Assembly (NCBI RefSeq): GCF_039830135.1
Contig: NZ_CP156081.1
Coordinates: 4,016,001 to 4,080,000, forward strand
DNA length: 64,000 nt
Direction of reading: 5' to 3'
Source of the DNA: Defluviimonas sp. SAOS-178_SWC
GTDB taxonomy: Bacteria > Pseudomonadota > Alphaproteobacteria > Rhodobacterales > Rhodobacteraceae
Shown: one piece after another, positions 55,238 to 62,464 of the stretch
Numbering within the stretch: the stretch's first letter is position 1
Layout: every line of letters starts with the position of its first letter
The notes under the pieces: model-generated
Seen by the model: the letters and a program-made list of their open reading frames with translations, nothing else
Told to the model about the DNA's origin: nothing
Databases searched by the model: none
Program-made: the position numbers and the translations under genes

Positions 55238-55708
55238 AGCGGATGGCCGGATTTAGGGCGGGCGCGCGGCTCGCCCTCTCCAACCCGCGGCATCCACGGG
55301 TCCGGTCGTTCTATGGCTGCCTGGATGCTCTCCGATTTCTCGAAGTCAGACGGAACGGACCGCGCATATTTGGGCAAGTCGAAGACCTGAACCGGACTGC
55401 TCCGGGAATGCGGCGAGCGTGAAGGTTTCACCAATGCCCGAAAGCCAAAACGCACACCCGGGGGGATTGGCTCAGGTCACAGAGGGACGAAGGCCAAACA
55501 GGAAAGCTGGCGGGTTCGGAAGCCGGGAGTTGACAAGGCACGCTTTGGCATTTCGGAACTGCGGAACGGAGTGGACCTCCTGCTGGCCCGGTCCTTTGGA
55601 GTTTCGGGCTACACACTCCGTGGTATGTTCTCAAAGCACAGGGTGGGGATCAATTCCCCCCCCCTGACGAGTGATTTGCCTCATCCCATGCACGTTAGGC
55701 GGCCCGAC
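55238..55708. other. Gene-poor 471-bp stretch holding repeat copy 2
   Basis: No convincing gene. Short open frames exist on both strands (for example 55234-55455 and 55428-55634 on the minus strand) but lack ribosome sites and family features. The main content is repeat copy 2 (55451-55545) and a run of eight Cs near 55660. It may be the remains of an inserted element and includes the promoter of the downstream deaminase gene. Confidence 0.5.
55451..55545 (+). repeat. Diverged direct repeat, copy 2
   Basis: Partner of 54691-54785, about three quarters identical by eye with one 2-base gap. It lies about 165 bp before the deaminase start. A TTGACA occurs at its right end (GGAGTTGACAAGG), where copy 1 has TTGTCA, so part of the repeat could be promoter sequence. 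Confidence 0.7.
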
Positions 55709-56179
55709 ATGACCCACGACCAGATGATCACCTACCTTCTCGAAGCCAACGACGTTGCCCGCAGTGCGGCCGACCACGGTCATCATCCGTTCGGTGCGGT
55801 ACTGGTCGGCCCCGACGCCACGATCCTTATGCGTCAGGGCAATATCGACACGGTTCGTCACGCCGAAACGGAGCTCGCGCGCCGCGCCGCAGCCGCATAC
55901 TCGCCGGAGTTCCTCTGGTCTTGCACACTGGTCACGACTGGCGAGCCATGTGCCATGTGCGCCGGCACGTTCTATTGGGCTAATATCGGATGCCTAGTTT
56001 ATGGTTACGAAGAAACGCAGCTCCTCGCACTGACCGGTGACCATGCCGAGAACCCGACAATGAATCTGCCTGCGCGCACCGTGCTCGGCTCCGGACAGAA
56101 GGCCATCGAGGTGCACGGCCCCTTCCCCGAAATTGAAGATGAGCTTCTCGCTCCGCACCGTGGCTTCTGGCGGCGATAG
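55709..56179 (+). CDS. Nucleoside/cytidine deaminase-like protein
   Basis: 156-aa zinc-dependent deaminase of the CMP/dCMP-guanine-tRNA adenosine deaminase fold. Zinc site: His-Ala-Glu in VRHAETELARRAA and the PCxxC motif GEPCAMCAGTFYWANI. The variant FYWANIGCLVYGY and the C-terminal ELLAPHRGFW resemble guanine/cytosine deaminases rather than TadA, but the base substrate cannot be set from sequence. The ATG at 55709 is used; another start 7 codons earlier is possible. Convergent with rpsO. Confidence 0.88.
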   Translation: MTHDQMITYLLEANDVARSAADHGHHPFGAVLVGPDATILMRQGNIDTVRHAETELARRAAAAYSPEFLWSCTLVTTGEPCAMCAGTFYWANIGCLVYGYEETQLLALTGDHAENPTMNLPARTVLGSGQKAIEVHGPFPEIEDELLAPHRGFWRR

Positions 56180-56223
56180 CCTGCGGCTGGGCATCTTCCC
56201 TGGATCGAAACGGCCGCCTCAAT

Positions 56224-56255
56224 GAAAAACGCCCGCACCTTTCGGCACGGACGTT
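56224..56255 (-). terminator. Rho-independent terminator after rpsO
   Basis: The minus strand forms a 12-pair stem AACGTCCGTGCC/GGTGCGGGCGTT (three G-U pairs) with a GAAA tetraloop, ending in TTTTTC. It starts 23 bases after the rpsO stop, so rpsO transcription should not run on to pnp. Confidence 0.75.
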
Positions 56256-56277
56256 CCGTTCCATCGAGGGGAACGAC

Positions 56278-56547
56278 TTAGCGGCGGATACCGAGGCGCT
56301 GGATCAGGGTCTGATAGCGGCCTTCGTCGTTCTTCTTGAGGTAGTCCAGAAGCTTGCGGCGCTGCGCGACGAGCTTCAGAAGGCCCCGGCGCGAATGGTT
56401 GTCCTTCGCATGGGTCTTGAAGTGTTCGGTCAGCGTGGCGATCCGCGAGGACAGGATGGCGACCTGAACTTCGGGCGAACCGGTGTCGCCTTCCTTGGTC
56501 GCGAATTCCTTCATCACGCGGGCTTTTTCTTCAGCAGTGATCGACAT
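56278..56547 (-). CDS. rpsO: 30S ribosomal protein S15
   Basis: 89-aa primary 16S rRNA-binding protein S15, standard length. Motifs: [17 protein letters not shown] (14-30) and [27 protein letters not shown] (within 45-76). GAAAGGAGA precedes the ATG. A perfect 8-bp hairpin (56616-56639) lies about 70 bases upstream in the leader. It is normally co-transcribed with pnp; here a terminator and other genes separate them. Confidence 0.98.
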   Translation of the reverse strand: MSITAEEKARVMKEFATKEGDTGSPEVQVAILSSRIATLTEHFKTHAKDNHSRRGLLKLVAQRRKLLDYLKKNDEGRYQTLIQRLGIRR

Positions 56548-56615
56548 CGGGGTCTCCTTTCGGGTCAGAGGTCATGGCACAAGCCGGGATGTCGTCCAGC
56601 AGGGCCCTTGGAGAA

Positions 56616-56639
56616 GCATCCGCCATTTCCAGCGGATGC
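56616..56639 (-). promoter_or_regulatory. Leader hairpin upstream of rpsO
   Basis: GCATCCGC-8 nt-GCGGATGC, a perfect 8-bp inverted repeat 69 bases before the rpsO ATG. It may be an operator-like structure in the leader (S15 commonly regulates its own mRNA) or the end of an upstream unit. Confidence 0.4.
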
Positions 56640-56700
56640 GCGCGTATAGGGGAGATTCCTCCGAAAGGAAAGCCTCAATCGCGGCGGTCGGATCAGGGGG

Positions 56701-57660
56701 TCACGCCGCCTGCACCTCGTTCTGTGCGACCAGCGTGATGTCGTCCGCAGTCAGGTCCGGATTGCCGAGCACCCGGGCGATGACCGCGCCGTCGAGAAGG
56801 ATGTGCACCGCCCCCTCGGTCCCATCGTCGGGTTCGACGGTGATCTCGGGATCGGGATGTCCGGCCGGGTCAAAGACGACGACAAGCTGATCCTCCGCGG
56901 GATCATAGTCAACGATGGTCGCGGTTCCCTCGGCCCCGCCCAGCCACCCCGGCAGGACGAAGGCGTCCGCGCCCTCGCCCCCGTCGGCCCAGTCGTCCTG
57001 GCCGACGAGGATCGTGTCGTCGCCGCGCCCGCCGTTCAGGAAATCGCGCCCATCGGTGTCGGGCGCACCATCGGCCGTGACGCGGCCATCGAGCACGTCA
57101 TTGCCGTCACCGCCCATGAGCGTGTCCTGCCCGACCCCGCCGAACAGCGTGTCGTCGCCGTCGGACCCTTCGAGCGCATCGTCGCCCGCGCCCCCGTCGA
57201 ACCGGTCGGCCCCGCCACCGCCAATGAGCGCATCGTTGCCGTCGCCGCCAAAAAGATCGTCGTCGTCCTCGTAGCCCGAAAGCAGATCGTCACCCGCACC
57301 ACCGTCGAGCCAGTCTTCGCCATCCTCGCCGTGGAGCGTGTCGTCACCTTTGCCACCGATGATCGTGTCGTCGCCCGCCATACCGTGCAGATCGTCCGCG
57401 CCTTCACCGCCATCGAGCGTGTCGGCCCCCTCGTAGCCGCCGATCTGATCGTCGCCACCATGGCCGAACATCGCTTCGGATTCGGCGCCGCCGGCTATGA
57501 TCTCGGCCAGAGGCGTGCCTTCGATGGTGTTTTCGGGCTGGGCGCCATTTCCGGACGCAGGGCATTCGTCCGCGTCGTCATCCTCCGATTTAAGTATGCC
57601 GGTGAAATCCACGGCGGCCCCCACCATCAGAATCCCGAACAGACTGGCCAGCATGAGCAT
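56701..57660 (-). CDS. RTX-repeat calcium-binding protein
   Basis: 319-aa protein with one N-terminal hydrophobic segment (MLMLASLFGILMVGAAVDF) and then about a dozen RTX nonapeptides of the form GGxGxDxLx between residues about 55 and 225 (e.g. GGDDQIGGYEG, GGKGDDTLHG, GGGGADRFDG, GGDGNDVLDG). Calcium would fold these into a beta-roll. No enzymatic domain is seen. The C-terminal 95 residues resemble the calcium-free end found in many Rhodobacteraceae RTX proteins (DYDPAEDQLVVVFD). No type I secretion genes are adjacent; the N-terminal segment might instead anchor it. ATGs at 57660 and 57654. Confidence 0.85.
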   Translation of the reverse strand: MLMLASLFGILMVGAAVDFTGILKSEDDDADECPASGNGAQPENTIEGTPLAEIIAGGAESEAMFGHGGDDQIGGYEGADTLDGGEGADDLHGMAGDDTIIGGKGDDTLHGEDGEDWLDGGAGDDLLSGYEDDDDLFGGDGNDALIGGGGADRFDGGAGDDALEGSDGDDTLFGGVGQDTLMGGDGNDVLDGRVTADGAPDTDGRDFLNGGRGDDTILVGQDDWADGGEGADAFVLPGWLGGAEGTATIVDYDPAEDQLVVVFDPAGHPDPEITVEPDDGTEGAVHILLDGAVIARVLGNPDLTADDITLVAQNEVQAA

Positions 57661-57766
57661 ATCGCACCCCAACGTTTCCCGGGCTGGACATCCCCATGAC
57701 CGGCGCACCCCAGGGGCCAGTGAAGCGGAGGAGTGTTAAGAACGGGCCAACGTCAGCCCTTTGGCA

Positions 57767-58294
57767 TCAATTGTCGGCATTTTCCCCGCCGTTTACCCAA
57801 CGTTCCGGCCCGCGCGCATAGCCGATATAGAGCGGATGGCGCGGCTGCCCGCCCTGTGTCAGCCCCAGATGCCAGAGCGGATGCCCCCCGGCGCGCAGGA
57901 GCCGCACAACTGTATCCCCGCGCCCGAGATGGCCGCCATGCGCGCCCCAGCCGCAGAGGATCATGGTGGCATCAGTGGCGACCTCGGCAAGGATCGCATC
58001 GTTCGCCGCCCCGACCGGTTCCGCCGCCCGCTTCAGATCGCGCGGATCGGTGGCCCGGAAGGCAAAGACGTTCGCCACAGCGAAACCGCCGAACCCCGCC
58101 GCCCGCGCCCGCCTTTCGCAGCGTTCGATCGTCGGGTCGTTCCGCGCCTCGGTCGCCGTCGAGGGATTGAGGAGGATATAGAGGAGCCGCCCGCCTTCGC
58201 CCCAGTCGCGGCTAAGGAGGTAGCGATAGGCCTCGCAATCGGAATAGAGCGCCTCCGACCGGGTGCCGTCGGCCTCGTGCCGGCGGGTGATCAT
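57767..58294 (-). CDS. DUF1643-family protein
   Basis: 175-aa cytosolic protein recognised from LLYILLNPSTATEARNDPTI (20 residues, about 38-57) and VANVFAFRATDPRDLKRA; both are hallmarks of DUF1643. A later stretch, ILCGWGAHGG, is also conserved. No function is established for the family. Overlaps the RluA-type gene by ATGA. Confidence 0.85.
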   Translation of the reverse strand: MITRRHEADGTRSEALYSDCEAYRYLLSRDWGEGGRLLYILLNPSTATEARNDPTIERCERRARAAGFGGFAVANVFAFRATDPRDLKRAAEPVGAANDAILAEVATDATMILCGWGAHGGHLGRGDTVVRLLRAGGHPLWHLGLTQGGQPRHPLYIGYARGPERWVNGGENADN

Positions 58295-58947
58295 CGGAAC
58301 GGACAGGGGGCTGTGAACGTCATCCCCTTGCCGGTCTCGGGATGGGCGATGCGCAGGCTTTCGGCGTGGAGCATGAGGCGCGGGAAATCGCGCGCAGGCC
58401 CTTCGGCATAGAGCGCGTCGCCGAGGATCGGGTGGCCGATCTCCCTCATGTGGACGCGCAACTGATGGCTCCGCCCGGTGATCGGAAAGAGTCGCACCCG
58501 TGTCGTGCCGTCCTCGTCATGGCCGAGGACCTTCCAGTCGGTCTGGGCGGGCTTGCCGGTCTCGTGGTTCACGTGCTGGCGGGGGCGGTTCGGCCAGTCG
58601 ACGATCAGCGGCAGGTCGACGCGGCCCTCTTTCGGTTCGAGATGCCCCCAGAGCCGGGCGCGATAGGCCTTCTTGGTCTTGCGCCCCTCGAACTGGGCCG
58701 ACAGGACACGCTGCGCGTGCCGGGTCAGCGCGAAAACGATGGCGCCCGACGTGTCGCGGTCGAGCCGGTGAACCAGAAGCGCCTCGGGGAACACCATCTG
58801 CACCCGCGCGATCAGGCAATCCGCCAGATCCTCGCCCTTGCCCGGGACGGTGAGAAGCCCGGCGGGTTTGTCGACGACGAGGATCGCGTGATCGGCATGG
58901 ATCACGCGCAGCGGCTCTTCGGGCGGGGCATAGGCGGCGTCGGTCAT
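58291..58947 (-). CDS. RluA-family RNA pseudouridine synthase
   Basis: 218-aa stand-alone catalytic domain (no S4 domain). The active-site motif is LLVHRLDRDTSGAIVFA (about 57-73, catalytic Asp in HRLDRDTSG); VVDKPAGLLTVPG near the start and ITGRSHQLRVHMREIGHPI near the end are the other family motifs. By length and absence of S4 it is closest to RluA (23S/tRNA U746/U32), but the exact target is not certain. Confidence 0.9.
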   Translation of the reverse strand: MTDAAYAPPEEPLRVIHADHAILVVDKPAGLLTVPGKGEDLADCLIARVQMVFPEALLVHRLDRDTSGAIVFALTRHAQRVLSAQFEGRKTKKAYRARLWGHLEPKEGRVDLPLIVDWPNRPRQHVNHETGKPAQTDWKVLGHDEDGTTRVRLFPITGRSHQLRVHMREIGHPILGDALYAEGPARDFPRLMLHAESLRIAHPETGKGMTFTAPCPFR

Positions 58948-59042
58948 GACGGCCCCCTAACACGCAGCCGCGCCGTCCGCACCCCTTCGCGTTCCCACCT
59001 GGGTCGAATATCCCCGCCGCCGCGCGCCGCGACCGGCCGAGT

Positions 59043-59939
59043 TCAGACGATCCGGTGACCGGCTTCCCTCAGCCGCCGGGCGATCTCGGCGATATGGGCC
59101 GGGGTCGTTTCGCAGCAGCCGCCGACGATCGTCGCACCCATCTCGACCCAGCGCATCGCGAAATCCGCATAGCGTTCGGGCGTCATCTCCGGCCTCGCCG
59201 AGAGGGCGTCGACCGTCGGGCTGTCCTTCAGGAAGTCCTTGGTGATCTGCTGGAAGCCATTGGCATAGGCGCCGAAGGGAAGGCCGAAGCCCCGCAGCGC
59301 CCCGAGCGCGGCGGCCATAGCCTCCGGCGCCGAACAGTTGGCGAGCACGGCAGAGGCGCCCCCGGCTTTCAGGACCGGTCCGAGGTCGGAGAGCGCCTCG
59401 CCGGAGCGCAGGCGGCTTCCGTCCTCGTCGTCGACGGTCACCGACAGCCAGACCGGCTTGCCGCCCACCCGCGCCCCTTCCAGAACCGCCCTGGCATGGG
59501 CCAGCGACGCCACCGTCTCCGCCAGGAAAAAATCGACGGCGGGGGCAAGGAGGGTGGCGATCTCGGCGTATTTTCCCACCGCCTCGGCATGCGGCGGATG
59601 CGTTTCCGGGCGGTAGGAGGCGACGAGAGGTCCGAGCGATGCGGCAATGCGGCCGGCCCCGTTCTCGGCACGGGCGTTCGCGGCCTCCGCCAGCGCCTGC
59701 ATGTGCAGGGCGGCGAAGCGGTCGTCGAGGCCGGCCTTCACCAGACGGTCGTGATGGATCGCATAGGTGTTCGTCGTCGCCACCGTGGCGCCGGCGGCGA
59801 AGTAGTCCGCGTGGACGGCGCGGACGAGGCCGGGGTGATCCAGCATCACCTGCGTCGCCCAGAGCGGCGTCGGCGTGTCGCCGGATCGGGCGACGAGTTC
59901 CTGGCCCATGCCACCGTCGAGAAGGATTATGTCCGCCAT
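59043..59939 (-). CDS. Homocysteine S-methyltransferase family protein
   Basis: 298-aa zinc-dependent methyltransferase of the MmuM/MetH N-domain family. Starts ILLDGGMGQELVARSG; zinc ligands are the Cys in VLANCSAPEAMAAALG and the Cys pair in IVGGCCETTPAHI near the C-terminus. It can make methionine from homocysteine with S-methylmethionine, betaine or SAM as donor. The mttB-like betaine-type methyl system 10 kb away is a possible but unproven link. Followed (5 bp upstream on the strand) by the LysE-type exporter gene. Confidence 0.9.
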   Translation of the reverse strand: MADIILLDGGMGQELVARSGDTPTPLWATQVMLDHPGLVRAVHADYFAAGATVATTNTYAIHHDRLVKAGLDDRFAALHMQALAEAANARAENGAGRIAASLGPLVASYRPETHPPHAEAVGKYAEIATLLAPAVDFFLAETVASLAHARAVLEGARVGGKPVWLSVTVDDEDGSRLRSGEALSDLGPVLKAGGASAVLANCSAPEAMAAALGALRGFGLPFGAYANGFQQITKDFLKDSPTVDALSARPEMTPERYADFAMRWVEMGATIVGGCCETTPAHIAEIARRLREAGHRIV

Positions 59940-59943
59940 CGTC

Positions 59944-60567
59944 TCACTCCCATACCAGCCGGGCGGCGAGACCGGCGAAGACCAATGCCGCGATCCGGTT
60001 CAAGATCCCGAGCCGACGGCCAAGCGCCCGACCCATCGCCCCGGCAAGCGCGCCATAGCCCATCGTCACCAGGGTTCCGGTAACGGTAAAGATCCCGCCG
60101 AGAAGCACGATCTGGTGCCAGACCGGCCCGTAGGCCGGATCGGTGAACTGCGGCAGGAAGGCGAGGATGAAGAGGATGACCTTGGGATTGAGCGCATTGG
60201 CGAGAAAACCGCGCCCGAGCGCACGAAGGGGCCGGGTCGCGCCGCGCTCCTCGGCATGTGGCGGGCCGGCACGCCAGGCCTGAACGGCGAGCCAGAGAAG
60301 GTAGAGCGCGCCCATCCAGCGGATCGCGCCCAGAGCCGCCGGATGTGCCGCGATGAGCGCCGAAAGGCCAAGTGCCGCGAGCGTCACGTGCAACGCGCCC
60401 CCGAGCCCGACGCCAAGCCCGGCCGCGATCCCGGCTCGCGGCCCGCCCCGAAGCCCCGAGGCGGTGGCGAACATCACATCCGCCCCCGGCGTGAGGTTCA
60501 GCATCAGCCCGGCCAGGGTGAAGGCCAGAAGCTGGGCAGAGGGAAAGGTCTGGATCGTCTCCCACAT
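59944..60567 (-). CDS. LysE/RhtB-type amino acid exporter
   Basis: 207-aa inner-membrane exporter with six predicted helices. The family N-terminus LAFTLAGLMLNLTPGADVMF (20 residues, about 14-33) and the GRGFLANALNPKVILFILAFL region are diagnostic of the LysE superfamily. The ATG at 60567 is the family start; the frame stays open upstream but without a ribosome site. It is transcribed just before the homocysteine methyltransferase gene, which hints at export of homoserine, homocysteine or a related amino acid. Confidence 0.9.
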   Translation of the reverse strand: MWETIQTFPSAQLLAFTLAGLMLNLTPGADVMFATASGLRGGPRAGIAAGLGVGLGGALHVTLAALGLSALIAAHPAALGAIRWMGALYLLWLAVQAWRAGPPHAEERGATRPLRALGRGFLANALNPKVILFILAFLPQFTDPAYGPVWHQIVLLGGIFTVTGTLVTMGYGALAGAMGRALGRRLGILNRIAALVFAGLAARLVWE

Positions 60568-60700
60568 CGGTCGGGCTCCTTTGCCGCCAGCGCTGACGGA
60601 AACCGCCGCCCGCGTCAAGCCGCCGAGGTCTGGCCCCCGGACGGGCGTTGACGATTCCCCGGAAGCGCGGCAGCGTTGCCGGGGGACAATGGAGGGGCGG

Positions 60701-61123
60701 ATGGAGTTCGAGACGGTCTCAGCCAAGGACTTCGGGCGGGCGCTCAAGGGGATCGGGCTCAACCTCCTCGTTCGCGACGTAAAGGCCCTCGCTGCGTTCC
60801 TCACCGAGGTCTTCGGCATGTCGGCGCACCGGCTGTCGGCGGATTTCGCGATCATGACCTATGCGGGCGAGGTCTTTCAGCTGCATTCCGACGCCACCTA
60901 CCATTCGCATCCCCTGCCCTCGCTTCTGCCCGAGGCAGGCGCGCGCGGGGCGGGGATCGAGATCCGGCTTTACGAAACCGATCCGGACGAGGCAGCCGCC
61001 CGCGCCGCCGCCTTTGCCGGCGCGACGATCCTGCAGGCACCGGCGGACAAGCCGCACGGGCTGAGGGAATGCGTGATCCTCTGCGAGAACGGCTATGCCT
61101 GGGTGCCGAGCCGGCGGATCTGA
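60701..61123 (+). CDS. VOC-family protein
   Basis: 140-aa vicinal-oxygen-chelate protein: GIGLNLLVRDVKALAAFLTE (about 17-36) and a C-terminal half with GAGIEIRLYETDPDEAAARA. Metal ligands are not obvious beyond the His-rich QLHSDATYHSH. The ATG at 60701 follows GGAGGGG; the ATG at 60689 is an alternative. A distinct gene from the VOC gene at 21871. Divergent from the exporter gene, convergent with the GFA gene. Substrate unknown. Confidence 0.82.
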   Translation: MEFETVSAKDFGRALKGIGLNLLVRDVKALAAFLTEVFGMSAHRLSADFAIMTYAGEVFQLHSDATYHSHPLPSLLPEAGARGAGIEIRLYETDPDEAAARAAAFAGATILQAPADKPHGLRECVILCENGYAWVPSRRI

Positions 61124-61153
61124 TCCCGGTTCCGGCCAGAGCGGCGGTTTGGC

Positions 61154-61936
61154 CTACCAGCCACCCGATTGCGGCAGGCCGTCGTCCATTTCGTAATAGT
61201 CGCCCTTGCTCGCCACGAAGATGTGTTCGAGGAGCCGGCCACCGGTCGGGCCGAGGACCGAGCCCGCCTCGACCGAGACCTCGCCCGCCGCCGAGCGGAA
61301 CCACAGGCTCGACCCGCAGCGGCCGCAGAAGCCGCGGGTTCCGCCGCCGGGGGTCCGGTATTCCGCGAGCGTATCGCGGCGGCGCCACTCCATGCAATCT
61401 TCGCCGGCGTCGAAGGAGGCGGAGTAATGGCCGGAGAGCTTGCGGCACTGGGCGCAGTGGCAGGCGGTGACTGGTCCTGCCGGTCCCGGAAGATCGAAGG
61501 CGCAGGCGCCGCAGAGGCAGGCACAGGCGAGCAGTTCCGGCGCCGTGTCGCCGGGTGGCGGTGGCGGGCCCTCCGGGCTGTAGTAGTCCCCCGCGTCTTC
61601 CCGATGCCAATGCTCCGCGAGCTTCAGCCCGGTCGGCAGATCGAGCGCGCCGCCCGCGACGCAGATCTCGGTGCCGTCCACAGGCCGCCAGAAGAGCGAG
61701 GCGCCGCAGGTCGCGCAGAAGCCGCGATCGACGCCGGGCGACGAGCGGAACCAGCGTAGCGTGGCGGCAGAGACAAGCCGGAACCGTGCGCGCGGCACGA
61801 AGCTCCCGGCCCAGAAATGGCCGGAGGTGCGGCGGCACTGGCTGCAATGGCAGGCGATGACGTCGCCGAGCGGGGCCTCCGCCTCGAAGGCCACGCCGCC
61901 GCAGAGGCAGCTCCCGCGGTGGACCCGCCCTCTCAT
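61154..61936 (-). CDS. Tandem GFA-domain (S-hydroxymethylglutathione synthase-like) protein
   Basis: 260 aa made of two complete GFA (glutathione-dependent formaldehyde-activating enzyme-like) domains. Domain 1 (about 5-120): GSCLCGG, CHCSQCRRTSGHFW, GFCATCG. Domain 2 (about 135-255): CACLCGA, CHCAQCRKLSGHYS, GFCGRCG. All zinc-binding cysteines of both domains are present. The GFA fold is proposed to join formaldehyde and glutathione or to bind other thiols, though true activity varies. Overlaps the methionine sulfoxide reductase gene (TGATG). Confidence 0.9.
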   Translation of the reverse strand: MRGRVHRGSCLCGGVAFEAEAPLGDVIACHCSQCRRTSGHFWAGSFVPRARFRLVSAATLRWFRSSPGVDRGFCATCGASLFWRPVDGTEICVAGGALDLPTGLKLAEHWHREDAGDYYSPEGPPPPPGDTAPELLACACLCGACAFDLPGPAGPVTACHCAQCRKLSGHYSASFDAGEDCMEWRRRDTLAEYRTPGGGTRGFCGRCGSSLWFRSAAGEVSVEAGSVLGPTGGRLLEHIFVASKGDYYEMDDGLPQSGGW

Positions 61937-62391
61937 CAGAGGGCGCCGAAAACCGACGCGAGGATCGCGGAAAGGCCGTCGGCGTCTTCTTCGGTGAAGG
62001 CGTCGGGCTGGTCGCTGTCGATGTCGAAGACGCCGATGAGCCGGCCGCCCTTGCCGAAGACCGGCAGGACGATCTCGGACCGGGTCGAGGCGGCGCAGGC
62101 GATATGGCCGGGGAACGCCTCCACGTCCCGCACGAGCTGGACCTTGCCAGTGCGTGCCGCCGCGCCGCAGACACCCCTGGCGAAGGGGATGGTGAGGCAG
62201 CCATGGCCACCCTGATAGGGGCCGATCTTCAGGGTTTCCGGCGCGGTCACGCGGTAAAATCCGGTCCAGTCGAAGCGGGCATCGGACTGGTGCACCTCGC
62301 AGGCGACGGTGGCCATCAGCGCGACGATGTCATCCTCGCCCTCGGCGAGGCTTTCGATCACCTTGGCGAGCGTGGGGTAGTCGACAGTCAT
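61936..62391 (-). CDS. msrC: Free methionine-(R)-sulfoxide reductase
   Basis: 151-aa GAF-domain enzyme that reduces free Met-R-sulfoxide. Cysteines at 65, 75 and 99 match the spacing of the catalytic and resolving Cys84, 94 and 118 of the E. coli enzyme exactly (GHGCLTIPFARGVCGAA, GHIACAASTRSEIVLPV). The ATG at 62391 (MTVDYPTLAKV) is the family start; upstream open frame runs into a repeat. Upstream of the GFA gene in one unit. Confidence 0.92.
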   Translation of the reverse strand: MTVDYPTLAKVIESLAEGEDDIVALMATVACEVHQSDARFDWTGFYRVTAPETLKIGPYQGGHGCLTIPFARGVCGAAARTGKVQLVRDVEAFPGHIACAASTRSEIVLPVFGKGGRLIGVFDIDSDQPDAFTEEDADGLSAILASVFGAL

Positions 62392-62413
62392 GCGGTCTCC
62401 TGTTGCGGCCGGC

Positions 62414-62463
62414 CGGGGGCAGTCTGCCCCCGGACCCCCGAAGGTATTTCTGGCAAGATGAAG
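62414..62463 (+). repeat. Dispersed intergenic repeat, copy B
   Basis: Copy of the element at 46180-46226, with 2 extra bases: CGGGGGCAGTCTGCCCCCGG hairpin, then ACCCCCGAAGGTATTTCTGGC and AAGATGAAG. It lies between the thiolase stop and the methionine sulfoxide reductase start. About nine in ten positions match by eye. Confidence 0.75.
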
Positions 62464-62464
62464 A

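Noticed and set aside
55234..55634. Two overlapping minus-strand frames of 73 and 68 codons between the orphan gene and the deaminase
   Set aside because: No ribosome site or recognisable family; partly inside the direct repeat. More likely non-coding.
56548..56700. Inverted partner of repeat A at the right edge of the proposed inversion
   Set aside because: No matching sequence was found; the inversion is argued only from gene order.
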